Origin: JACDAF01 sp036276035
Lineage (GTDB): Bacteria > Chloroflexota > Limnocylindria > P2-11E
DNA length: 23,344 nt
Assembly (NCBI GenBank): GCA_036276035.1
Contig: DASUCM010000006.1
Span: forward strand, 1 to 23,344
Reading direction: 5' to 3'
Below are positions 1-6,960 of the stretch, one piece after another (within the stretch, counting starts at the first letter, position 1; the number at the start of each line of letters is the position of its first letter). The notes below the pieces were generated by a model. The model made no database searches. It saw only the letters and a program-made list of their open reading frames with translations, and was not told the origin of the DNA. A program made the position numbers and the translations under genes.

Positions 1-157
1 CCGGAAGGCCGAGGCACACCGGGCAGGTGATCGTGTTCGGCGCCGCGCCGAACCAGCGCGCGCTGCAGCCGCAGAACATCTTCGACGCGGTCGCGAGCTC
101 GACGTGGCACTCGATGCCGATGACGAGCTCGTACGCGCGCGACACGGCGACGGTCAC
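1..157 (-). CDS. gatB: Aspartyl/glutamyl-tRNA amidotransferase subunit B, N-terminal 52 residues (partial)
   Basis: GatB binds the misacylated Glu-tRNA(Gln) or Asp-tRNA(Asn) and, with GatA and GatC, completes its transamidation. Only the N-terminus lies in the window, and the gene runs off the left edge. The reverse strand encodes YELVIGIECHVEL at residues 9-21, then FCGC (28-31) and CPVCLGLP (45-52). This is the N-terminal GatB signature with its four conserved cysteines. I chose the GTG at 157 because its GTGA overlaps the stop codon of the upstream gene; a second in-frame GTG lies at 145. It is the last visible gene of the gat operon, separated from gatC and gatA by three unrelated genes. 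The family assignment is close to certain from the motif string; the exact start is less sure. Confidence 0.93.
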   Translation of the reverse strand, partial: MTVAVSRAYELVIGIECHVELATASKMFCGCSARWFGAAPNTITCPVCLGLP

Positions 158-732
158 AGCGGCGACCGCGTCGGCTGCGGGGTCTTCCCGAAGCCGCGGA
201 TCGGGCGCGAGAGATTCACGATGACGCGATCGCCGTCCACCGAGACAAGATATCTATCCAGCCCGCGCGGGGCCGCGTCCGGCTCGCCGCGCGCCGCGAA
301 GGTCCAAGCGCTGTCGCAGCCGGCACCGGCATGCCACCGCACACCCTCGGGAGTGGCGCCGGCGATCACCGGGCATCGCGCGCCCGTGTCCGGGTGCGTC
401 CAGTACGCGCTCACCGCGACGTACTCGCGCTCGGCGACCTGCGCGATCCACACGGCGCGGTCGTCGGGGATCAGGCCGGCGCCGATGCGGACCGGCTGCT
501 GGCGCACGGCCGGCAGCTCGCTCCGCGCCAGCACCAGCCGGTCGCCGGGGACGAGCGCCGGCGGCGTCGCGAGCTGCGGCGCGAGCGCGAACAGCGAGAC
601 GATCGCGATGATCGCGAGCGCGGTGAGCGCGAGCAGCCCGACAGCGAGGAACTGCTTCCAGACCGGCGTGGGGTCGAGCGACTCCGGCCCGGCCCAATGC
701 TCGGGCGGCTGGTCCTCGTAGCGGGTCCCCAT
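154..732 (-). CDS. Membrane-anchored degenerate Rieske-like protein
   Basis: A 192-residue protein with one hydrophobic segment at about residues 28-52 and a soluble C-terminal domain. Its order follows a Rieske domain: an FVALSA-like strand at 103-109 (EYVAVSA), a first ligand loop at 111-121, a second at 134-144, then PRGLDRYLVSVDGDRVIVNL at about 155-174, very like the end of Rieske proteins. The ligands are not intact. Loop one reads W111-T-H113 with Cys120 further on, where the family has C-T-H-x-G-C. Loop two reads G-C139-D140, where the family has C-x-C-H. It probably cannot hold a standard [2Fe-2S] cluster, so I do not call it a redox protein. It lies 24 bases after the HEAT gene and overlaps gatB by GTGA. 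No clear ribosome binding site precedes the ATG. The Rieske ancestry is inference from pattern. Confidence 0.6.
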   Translation of the reverse strand: MGTRYEDQPPEHWAGPESLDPTPVWKQFLAVGLLALTALAIIAIVSLFALAPQLATPPALVPGDRLVLARSELPAVRQQPVRIGAGLIPDDRAVWIAQVAEREYVAVSAYWTHPDTGARCPVIAGATPEGVRWHAGAGCDSAWTFAARGEPDAAPRGLDRYLVSVDGDRVIVNLSRPIRGFGKTPQPTRSPL

Positions 733-756
733 CAGGCGCGCGGCACGGTCACGACA

Positions 757-1599
757 CTAGGCCGGAACGACGTCGGGACGCCTCTTCTGCATCCGCCGGA
801 GGCTCGCCTTCGCCGCGCGAGCGACGAACTTGCTCTCATCGGCCTGGAGCTCGCGCAGCAGCGGCAGCCCCTGCTCGGCGAGCTTCGCGCCGGTCGCGGA
901 GCTGAAGGCCATCGCGACGTTCCAGCGGACGACCTCGTCGGGGTCCTTCGCCCATCGCTCCAGCCGGGCGAGCGTCTCCTGCGGGTAGCTGCGCAGGAGC
1001 TGATCGCCGATCGCGAACGGGCCGAGGTTGCGGCGCACGTACTCGTCCCGATCGCGCAGCGCGGGCTCGATGAGGTCGAGGAGCGGACCGGCGCGCTCGG
1101 GCGCGCGCGAGCGCGCCGCGTACTTCGCCGCGACGACGATGCAGCGCCGGACCCGCGGCTCCTCCTTGCCCATCGCCGCCGTGCAGGCGCGGTAGAAGTG
1201 GTCGAAGTTCACGTCGAGGGCCTCGCCCAGGAGCGCCGCGGCCGCCTCCCGGACGTCCCAGCGCTCGTCGCGCGCGAGGCGCATCGCCGCGCGCTCGACC
1301 TCGCCCGGATGGGTACGCGCCAGGGGCGCGAGGAGGATCGCGGCCAGCTCCTTGTCGACGCGGCGCGGGTGCGCGAGCAGCCGCGCCGCCCAGTCGCGCC
1401 GGACGATGCTCGCCGGCCCCATCTCGTCGACGAGCTCGCGAGCCCGCTCGAGGTGCGACTTGCGGACCCAGCCGTTCTCACCGCAGGCGCGGAGGATCGA
1501 CGACGCGGCCAGCGGGTCGCCCTTCCGCAGGGCGGTCCCGAACGAATCCTCCCAGTCGACGATCAGAGTCGTGAGACGAACCTCTCGATGCGATCGCAC
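757..1599 (-). CDS. HEAT-repeat protein, possibly DNA alkylation repair (AlkD/AlkC)-like
   Basis: An all-helical protein of about 280 residues made of repeated paired helices, for example the stretches around RDERWDVREAAAALLGEAL, EPRVRRCIVVAAKYAA and PDEVVRWNVAMAFSSATG, each with the Asp/Val/Arg turn of HEAT repeats. The closing stretch (SKFVARAAKASLRRM) resembles AlkD/AlkC-type DNA glycosylase scaffolds, but I cannot point to a catalytic residue, so the enzymatic role is only a possibility. The start is uncertain. The GTG at 1599 overlaps the aminotransferase gene by 37 bases; the next candidate is a CTG at 1566 forming a CTGA overlap with the aminotransferase stop, giving 269 residues. No ATG is available near the gene boundary. 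It is co-transcribed with gatC and gatA. Confidence 0.72.
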   Translation of the reverse strand: MRSHREVRLTTLIVDWEDSFGTALRKGDPLAASSILRACGENGWVRKSHLERARELVDEMGPASIVRRDWAARLLAHPRRVDKELAAILLAPLARTHPGEVERAAMRLARDERWDVREAAAALLGEALDVNFDHFYRACTAAMGKEEPRVRRCIVVAAKYAARSRAPERAGPLLDLIEPALRDRDEYVRRNLGPFAIGDQLLRSYPQETLARLERWAKDPDEVVRWNVAMAFSSATGAKLAEQGLPLLRELQADESKFVARAAKASLRRMQKRRPDVVPA

Positions 1600-2768
1600 G
1601 CCTCGTCGATCTGCTCCATCGACGCCGCGTAGCAGGCACGGACGTGACCGCGCCCCTGCTCGCCGAACGCGTTGCCGGGCACCACGACGACCTTCTCCTC
1701 CTTGAGGAGCCGTTCCGCGAACGTGTCGTCGTCGAGCCCCGTGCTCGTGATGTTCGGGAAGGCGTAGAACGCGCCGCGCGGCTCGAAGCAGTGCAGGCCC
1801 ATCGCGTTGAAGCGCTCCCAGATCCGCCTCCGCCGCCGGTCGTACTCGCCGACCATCCGCGCGACCTCGGGCTCGCCGCTCGTGAGCGCTTCGAGGGCGG
1901 CGTACTGGCCGGCCGTCGGCACGCACATGACCGTGTACTGGTGGATCTTCATCATCTGCTCGATGACCTCGGCGGGCGCGCACGCGTACCCGATGCGCCA
2001 ACCGGTCATCGCGTAGGACTTCGAGAACCCGGCCAGGTAGACCGTGCGCTCCTTCATGCCCTCGCGGGTCACGATCGACTCGTGCGTCGTGCCGTACACG
2101 AGGCGGTCGTAGATCTCGTCCGCGTAGACGATGAGGTCGTGCTCACGCGCGATCTCGGCGATGCCGTCGACGTCCTCCTTCGTGAGGACGCCGCCGGTCG
2201 GGTTGTTCGGGAAGCCGAGCAGGATCGCGCGCGTCCGCGGCGTGAGCGCCGCGCGCACATCCTCGGGCCGCAGGCGGAAGTCGTTCTCCTCGTACGTCGG
2301 CACGGGTACCGGTACGCCACCCGCGAGGACGATCCCCGGGACATACGCGACGTACGACGGGTCGGCGATGAGGACCTCGTCGCCCTCCTCGAGCGTGGCG
2401 CGGAGCGCGAGGTCGACGGCCTCGCTCACGCCGACCGTCACGAGGATCTCCGGCAACGCGGACCACCCGGGCGCGGCGCCGGGCTGCGGGCCCGGCTCGT
2501 AGCGCACGCCGTGCAGGCGCTCGGTGTGCGCGGAGATGGCCTGCCGCAGCGGGAGGATCCCGTAGTTCGAGGTGTACTTCGTGCGGCCGTCCTTGATCGA
2601 CGCCATCGCCGCGTCGCGGAACCGCTGCGGGGTGATGAAGTCGGGCTCCCCCACGCCGAGCGAGATGACGCCCTCGACGCCGGCGATCAGGTCGAAGAAC
2701 CGGCGGATGCCGCTCGCGGGCAGCCGTCCGACGCGCGAGTTCGTGAGCGGACGCGGTGTGAGCGTCAT
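1563..2768 (-). CDS. PLP-dependent class I/II aminotransferase (AspC/MalY-like fold type I)
   Basis: A 401-residue enzyme transferring an amino group through pyridoxal phosphate. Visible motifs are the substrate loop ISLGVGEPDF (35-44), TSNYG (66-70), PNNPTGG (187-193, the PLP-contacting Asn), YADEIYD (215-221, Asp for the pyridine nitrogen), the Schiff-base lysine in GFSKSYAMTGWRIGYA (Lys250) and Arg258. Length is normal. A Pro/Gly-rich stretch at about 91-104 sits between helices where relatives run straight on to a VLVTVG strand. The ATG overlaps the gatA stop as ATGA, and a GGAGGT ribosome binding site lies just upstream, so translation is probably coupled. It is often called aspartate aminotransferase in annotation, but the substrate cannot be read from sequence. 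Presence in a gat operon would suit an Asp/Glu-related substrate, which is inference only. Confidence 0.93.
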   Translation of the reverse strand: MTLTPRPLTNSRVGRLPASGIRRFFDLIAGVEGVISLGVGEPDFITPQRFRDAAMASIKDGRTKYTSNYGILPLRQAISAHTERLHGVRYEPGPQPGAAPGWSALPEILVTVGVSEAVDLALRATLEEGDEVLIADPSYVAYVPGIVLAGGVPVPVPTYEENDFRLRPEDVRAALTPRTRAILLGFPNNPTGGVLTKEDVDGIAEIAREHDLIVYADEIYDRLVYGTTHESIVTREGMKERTVYLAGFSKSYAMTGWRIGYACAPAEVIEQMMKIHQYTVMCVPTAGQYAALEALTSGEPEVARMVGEYDRRRRRIWERFNAMGLHCFEPRGAFYAFPNITSTGLDDDTFAERLLKEEKVVVVPGNAFGEQGRGHVRACYAASMEQIDEACDRIERFVSRL

Positions 2769-4213
2769 GCCGCCACCTCCATGGGGCCCGCGATGCGCTC
2801 GTACGCGGCCGCGACGCGGAAGAGCGTCGCCTCCTGATACGAGCCGGCGATGAACTGCAGCCCCACCGGCAGGCCGTCGGATGTCCCGCACGGCACCGAG
2901 ATGCCGGGCAGTCCGGCGATGTTCACCGGGAGCGTGAACGCGTCGTTCAGGTACATGGTGAGCGGGTCGTTCACCTTCGCGCCGATCGGGAACGCCACCG
3001 ACGGCGACGTCGGCGTCACGAGCGCGTCGACCCGCTTGAAGGCCTCGTCGAACTCGCGCTTGATGAGCGTGCGGACCTTCTGCGCCTTCGAGTAGTACGC
3101 GTCGTAGTAGCCGGCGGAGAGCGCGTAGGTGCCGAGGATGAGCCGCCGCTTCACCTCGGGGCCGAAGCCCTGGCCGCGCGTGCGGCGGTAGGTCTCGTTG
3201 AGATCGGGGCCCGCGACGCGCAGCCCGTAGCGCACGCCGTCGTAGCGGGCGAGGTTCGCGGAGGCCTCGGCGGGCTGGATGATGTAGTAGACGGCGAGGC
3301 CATGGTCCGTCGACGGGAGCGACACGTCGACGAGCTCGGCGCCCTCGCGCTCGAGATCCTTCAGCGCGCCACGGACGGCGCGCTCGACGCCCGGCTCCAT
3401 GCCCTCGACGAAATACTCGCGCGGGACACCGAGCCGCATGCCCTTCACGCCATCGCGGAGCCCCGTGCGCAGCGACTCCGCCGGCAGCGGCATCGTCGTC
3501 GCGTCGTTCGGGTCCGCGCCGAAGAGCGCCTCGCAGACCAGCGCGCACGTCTCGACGTCGACGGCGAACGGGCCGACCTGGTCGAGCGAGGACGCGAAAG
3601 CGACGACGCCATACCGCGAGACACGGCCGTACGTCGGCTTCATGCCGGTGACGCCGCAGAGCGCCGCCGGCTGCCGGATCGAGCCGCCGGTGTCGGTGCC
3701 GAGCGAGAAGACCACCTCGCCGGTCGCGACCGCGACGGCAGAGCCGCCGGATGAGCCGCCGGGGACGCGCGCCGGGTCGCGGGGATTGCGCACCGGCCCG
3801 AACGCGGAGTTCTCGTTCGAGCTCCCCATCGCGAACTCGTCGAGGTTCGTCTTGCCGATCATGACCGCGCCCGCGCGATCGAGGCGCTCCACGACCGTCG
3901 CGGAGTACGGCGGCACGTACCCCTCGAGGATCCGCGAGCCGGCCGTCGTCTCGATGTCCTTCGTGCCGATGATGTCCTTGCAGGCCCACGGCACCCCGAG
4001 GAGCGGCGAGCCGTCACCGGCCTTGAGCCGCTCGTCGGCCGCGCGCGCCTGCGCGCGCGCGTGGTCAGCCGACACCCGGAGCCACGCGTTGTACTGATCG
4101 GCGCCCGCCCGCGCGATCGCGAGCTCGGCGAGCTCGAGCGCGGTCGTCTCGCGCCTGCGCAGCAGAGCGCCCGCCTCCGCGGCGGTCCGCGGGAGCGCGC
4201 TGGCGCTCGTCAT
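2765..4213 (-). CDS. gatA: Aspartyl/glutamyl-tRNA amidotransferase subunit A (glutaminase)
   Basis: GatA hydrolyses glutamine and passes ammonia to GatB for tRNA-dependent synthesis of Gln-tRNA or Asn-tRNA. The protein has 482 residues, the usual length. The amidase-signature triad is intact: Lys79 in ACKD, the cis-serine Ser154 in PGGSSGGS, and the nucleophile Ser178 in DTGGSIRQP. Flanking family blocks GKTNLDEFAMGSSNENS (120-136) and GVTGMKPTYGRVSRYG are also present. It starts 4 bases after gatC and overlaps the following aminotransferase gene by ATGA. The ribosome binding site is weak. Function is not in doubt. Confidence 0.98.
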   Translation of the reverse strand: MTSASALPRTAAEAGALLRRRETTALELAELAIARAGADQYNAWLRVSADHARAQARAADERLKAGDGSPLLGVPWACKDIIGTKDIETTAGSRILEGYVPPYSATVVERLDRAGAVMIGKTNLDEFAMGSSNENSAFGPVRNPRDPARVPGGSSGGSAVAVATGEVVFSLGTDTGGSIRQPAALCGVTGMKPTYGRVSRYGVVAFASSLDQVGPFAVDVETCALVCEALFGADPNDATTMPLPAESLRTGLRDGVKGMRLGVPREYFVEGMEPGVERAVRGALKDLEREGAELVDVSLPSTDHGLAVYYIIQPAEASANLARYDGVRYGLRVAGPDLNETYRRTRGQGFGPEVKRRLILGTYALSAGYYDAYYSKAQKVRTLIKREFDEAFKRVDALVTPTSPSVAFPIGAKVNDPLTMYLNDAFTLPVNIAGLPGISVPCGTSDGLPVGLQFIAGSYQEATLFRVAAAYERIAGPMEVAA

Positions 4214-4217
4214 CGGC

Positions 4218-4514
4218 TCATCGCTCTTCGAGGACGGTCTGCACGCGGAAGTGGTCCCCGTCGCGCGAGGGCGCGTTGCGGAACACCTCCTCGAGCGGGA
4301 GGCTCGGGCGGACGACGTCGTCGCGCATGACGTTGTCGACCGGCAGGACGGACGCGGTCGGCGGGATCGCCGACGTGTCGACCTCGCGCAGGCGGTCGAC
4401 CGCGCCGAGGACGACCGAGAGCTGCGCCGTGAAGCGGTCGACCTCGTCGGGGCTGAGGGCGATCCGCGCGAGCCCGGCGACCTTTTCGACGACCGAGCGA
4501 TCGAGCGTGCTCAC
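4218..4514 (-). CDS. gatC: Aspartyl/glutamyl-tRNA amidotransferase subunit C
   Basis: GatC is the small subunit that wraps around GatA and stabilises the GatA-GatB contact. The 98-residue protein shows the family pattern VEKVAGLARIALSPDEV near the N-terminus, a helix ending LREVDTSAIPPTA, the NVMRDDVVRPSL segment (about 61-72) and a C-terminal FRVQTVLE. It is the first gene of the gat operon. The start is a GTG with no ribosome binding site. Instead, a TAGACT hexamer ends 6 bases before it, which suggests a leaderless transcript from the promoter shared with the divergent gene at 4537. Confidence 0.97.
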   Translation of the reverse strand: MSTLDRSVVEKVAGLARIALSPDEVDRFTAQLSVVLGAVDRLREVDTSAIPPTASVLPVDNVMRDDVVRPSLPLEEVFRNAPSRDGDHFRVQTVLEER

Positions 4515-4520
4515 GGGACG

Positions 4521-4526
4521 AGTCTA
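4521..4526 (-). promoter_or_regulatory. -10 element of gatC, leaderless type
   Basis: On the reverse strand this reads TAGACT, followed by exactly 6 bases and the gatC GTG. With a transcription start about 7 bases past a -10 element, the mRNA would begin at or next to the start codon. I see no -35 match. The hexamer shares its TA (4525-4526) with the opposed TAGGCT of the plus-strand gene. Confidence 0.6.
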
Positions 4527-4530
4527 GGCT
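4525..4530 (+). promoter_or_regulatory. -10 element of the DUF2236 operon, leaderless type
   Basis: TAGGCT followed by 6 bases and the GTG at 4537, with no Shine-Dalgarno sequence and no -35 box. It is the mirror partner of the gatC -10; together they form AGTCTAGGCT. Confidence 0.6.
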
Positions 4531-4536
4531 GGCGGC

Positions 4537-5322
4537 GTGGTCGATGACCTGTTCCCGCCCGGCTCCATCGCGAGGCGCATCGACCGCGAGGCCTTCATCC
4601 TCGTCGGCGGCGCGGCCGCGCTCCTCCTGCAGATCGCGCATCCGCTCGTCGCCGCCGGCGTCGCGCAGCACTCCCGATTCCGGGAGGAGCCGTTCGGCCG
4701 GCTGCACCGCACGCTCGACTCGACCCTCACCGTCGTCTTCGGCGAGCCGGACCGCGCCGCGGCCGCCCTGCGCCGGATCGATCGGCGGCACGCGACGGTG
4801 ACAGGCACCGCCGGCGACGGGCGCACATACGCCGCACGCGACCCGCGGCTCCTCCTCTGGGTGCAAACGACGCTCGTCCTCACCTCGCTGCGGCTCTACG
4901 AGCTCGTCCTCGGACCGCTCGCGCACGACGTGCGCGAACGCTACTGGAGCGAGACGAAGCCGATCGCGTCGGCGCTCGGGATCCCGGACGCGATGCTGCC
5001 GGAGACGCTCACGGAGCTTCACGCCTTCGAGCGCACGATGCTGCGCGACGAGGTCGTGCCCGACCGCACGTCCTACGAGCTCGCGCGATCGATCATGCGA
5101 CCCGTTCCGCTCCCGGGACCGCTCTACGCGCCGCTCGACGCGCTCACCGCGGGCCTGCTCCCCGATGCGCTGCGCGAGCCGCTCGGGCTGCGCTGGCGTA
5201 CGCGCGAGCGGCTACTGTTCCGCGCCGTGATCGTGACCCTGCGCTTCGCGCGCCGCATCGCGCCGGAGCGGCTCACGGTGGTGCCGCACGCGCGGCGGTG
5301 GGAGCGGCAGCATGTTCGTTAG
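4537..5322 (+). CDS. DUF2236 / MpaB-like (rubber oxygenase family) protein
   Basis: A 261-residue protein with the DUF2236 pattern: an N-terminal helix FILVGGAAALLLQIAHPLVA (20-39) with His35, then His45 in VAQHS, the FGEPDRAAAALRRIDRRH block ending at His85, and YAARDPRLLLWVQTTLVLTSLRLYE (about 98-122). Characterised relatives such as MpaB and latex-clearing protein bind b-type heme through conserved His; here the His residues are candidates only. I see no signal peptide. The GTG start has no ribosome binding site and sits 6 bases after TAGGCT. It heads a three-gene overlapping operon with a DoxX-like membrane protein and a DinB-like protein. The substrate is unknown. Confidence 0.85.
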   Translation: MVDDLFPPGSIARRIDREAFILVGGAAALLLQIAHPLVAAGVAQHSRFREEPFGRLHRTLDSTLTVVFGEPDRAAAALRRIDRRHATVTGTAGDGRTYAARDPRLLLWVQTTLVLTSLRLYELVLGPLAHDVRERYWSETKPIASALGIPDAMLPETLTELHAFERTMLRDEVVPDRTSYELARSIMRPVPLPGPLYAPLDALTAGLLPDALREPLGLRWRTRERLLFRAVIVTLRFARRIAPERLTVVPHARRWERQHVR

Positions 5323-6259
5323 CCCGCTCTGGCACGTGAAGTGGTTCGCGGACCCCGCGCCGTACCCGACGCGCTACGACCTGCTCTTCACCCTTCCCGT
5401 GCTCGCCGCGCTCGCCGCGGCGCTACTTGCCGTCGGCGCGGCCTACCTGTGGGAGCGGCGGTTCCCCGAGCCGCGCACGGTGAAGATCCTCGAGCGCTTC
5501 GCGCCGCTGGCACCGACCGTCCTCGGCATCCATCTCGGCCTCGCGCTCCTCGTCGCGGCGCTCGTCGGGCTGCTCTTCGTCCCGGCGCTGCAGATCCCGA
5601 CGGACACGGCGCTCGGCTTCGGCCTCATCACCGTCGAGGCGATGTGCGGCCTCATGATGCTCGCGGGCCTCGCCACGCGCGCCGCCGCCATCCTCCTCGC
5701 GCTCCTCGGCATCGCGGCGATGTCGCTCGCCGGATTCACCTTCGAGAGCATCCTCGAGCAGGTGCACATCCTCGGCATCGCGGTCTTCCTGTTCCTCGTC
5801 GGCCGGGGACCCTATTCGCTCGACCGCCTTCGCGGCGTCCGTCCGCCTCTGCCGCGCGCCGAGATCCCTGCCGCGTCGCTCACGCTCATCCGCGTGATGC
5901 TCGGCTTCGGCATCTCGTACAGCGCGCTCACCGAGAAGCTGCTGAACCCGGCGCTCGCCGGATCGCTGCTCGAGGCGCGGCCGTACCTGAACGTCGCGCG
6001 CTTCGCGGGCGTGAGCGATGGCCAGTTCGCGTTCCTCGCGGGACTCACCGAGCTCGTCATCGGCGCAGTGCTCATGTCGCCCTTCGTGACGCGGCCCGTC
6101 GCGCTCGTCGGCGCGATCATCTTCACCGCGAGCCTGCCCTTCTTCGGCTGGTCCGAGCTGCTCGGCCACCTCCCCTTCTACGGGATCATGTTCCTCCTCT
6201 TCATCGCGCCGAAGGCCGACTCACTCCGCGTTCGGCGCGCCATGCAGGCACAGTCGTGA
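5312..6259 (+). CDS. DoxX-like multi-pass membrane protein
   Basis: A 315-residue integral membrane protein with about eight hydrophobic segments (roughly 25-46, 69-91, 101-120, 124-143, 150-165, 188-206, 238-256, 260-278, with a possible ninth at 285-300). The second half resembles DoxX/DoxD quinone-interacting membrane proteins: SLTLIRVMLGFGISYSALTEK followed by an F-A-F-L-A-G-L-T-E-L-V-I-G-A-V-L helix. The first half may be a divergent copy of the same four-helix unit. The ATG overlaps the upstream gene by 11 bases, with GGGAG 7 bases ahead. Pairing with a DUF2236 oxygenase-like protein could mean electron transfer at the membrane, which is inference only. Confidence 0.75.
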   Translation: MFVSPLWHVKWFADPAPYPTRYDLLFTLPVLAALAAALLAVGAAYLWERRFPEPRTVKILERFAPLAPTVLGIHLGLALLVAALVGLLFVPALQIPTDTALGFGLITVEAMCGLMMLAGLATRAAAILLALLGIAAMSLAGFTFESILEQVHILGIAVFLFLVGRGPYSLDRLRGVRPPLPRAEIPAASLTLIRVMLGFGISYSALTEKLLNPALAGSLLEARPYLNVARFAGVSDGQFAFLAGLTELVIGAVLMSPFVTRPVALVGAIIFTASLPFFGWSELLGHLPFYGIMFLLFIAPKADSLRVRRAMQAQS

Positions 6260-6951
6260 CGCGCACGTACGACCTTTTCGTCGAGACCGGCCCGCAGCGG
6301 AAGTCGACGAACGTCTACGTCATCGACCTCCTCGGCTGCGTCCTCTTCCGGCGGGCCGCGGACCAGGCGATCGCGGACGCGCCCGACGAGATCCGCGCGT
6401 ACCTGCGCTGGCTCCACCGGCACGGCGAGAAGGCCGACCCCGACGCGCCGTTCACGACCCGCGTGAGGCACGAGAGCCGCGCCGGCGGCTTCATCGGCAG
6501 CGCGCGCATCGACGAGGACCTGGCGCCGCTCAGCGCGGCGGAGGTCGCGAGGTACGCGCGCTGGCTCGAGTGGGGCCGCGAGGATCTGCTCGCGCTCGCT
6601 GCGAAGATCGACCGCAGGCGCCTTGACCACAAGCCCGCATCCGGCCGGACGCTCCGCGGGATCCTCGAGCACGTTCTGGGCGCGGACAAGGGCTACGTGT
6701 ATTCCGTCTTCCGGACGACGAAGAGCGTCGGCGACCCGACGAACGCAGCGCTCGCCGGCAAGCTCGATCTCCTCGTCGCGCTCCGAGAGGCGCGGATCGC
6801 CGCGGTCGAGCGGATCAGGGCGGCGACGCCTGCAGAGCGCGAGAGCGTGCGGCAGGGCGGGCAGTCAACGTACACGCTGCGGCGCGCCCTCCGCGCGATG
6901 CTCGGCCACGAGTGGGAGCACCGGCGGGAGATCGAGGCGCGTCTCGCGTAG
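6256..6951 (+). CDS. HicB-like domain fused to a DinB/YfiT-type putative metal-binding domain
   Basis: A 231-residue two-part protein. Residues about 3-58 (YDLFVETGPQRKSTNVYVIDLLGCV, then AIADAPDEIRAYLRWLHRHGE) look like the small HicB-type alpha/beta domain. Residues about 95-230 form a DinB-like four-helix domain with a likely metal triad of His139 (ILEHVLGADKGY), His218 and His222 (GHEWEHRREIEARL). DinB-superfamily members often act in mycothiol- or bacillithiol-dependent or other metal-dependent reactions, but the reaction here is unknown. The GTG start overlaps the DoxX stop as GTGA. It ends 9 bases before the convergent GNAT gene with no terminator-like hairpin between them. Confidence 0.78.
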   Translation: MTRTYDLFVETGPQRKSTNVYVIDLLGCVLFRRAADQAIADAPDEIRAYLRWLHRHGEKADPDAPFTTRVRHESRAGGFIGSARIDEDLAPLSAAEVARYARWLEWGREDLLALAAKIDRRRLDHKPASGRTLRGILEHVLGADKGYVYSVFRTTKSVGDPTNAALAGKLDLLVALREARIAAVERIRAATPAERESVRQGGQSTYTLRRALRAMLGHEWEHRREIEARLA

Positions 6952-6960
6952 GCGCCGCCC

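Noticed and set aside
744..759. Leaderless promoter TAGTGT for the Rieske-like gene
   Set aside because: The nearby GTGs are out of frame and the ATG is 21 bases away, so the leaderless pattern fails here.
2769..3989. Upstream extension of the aminotransferase frame
   Set aside because: It is the out-of-frame shadow of gatA (Arg/Gly-rich, no motifs); the real start is the ATG at 2768.
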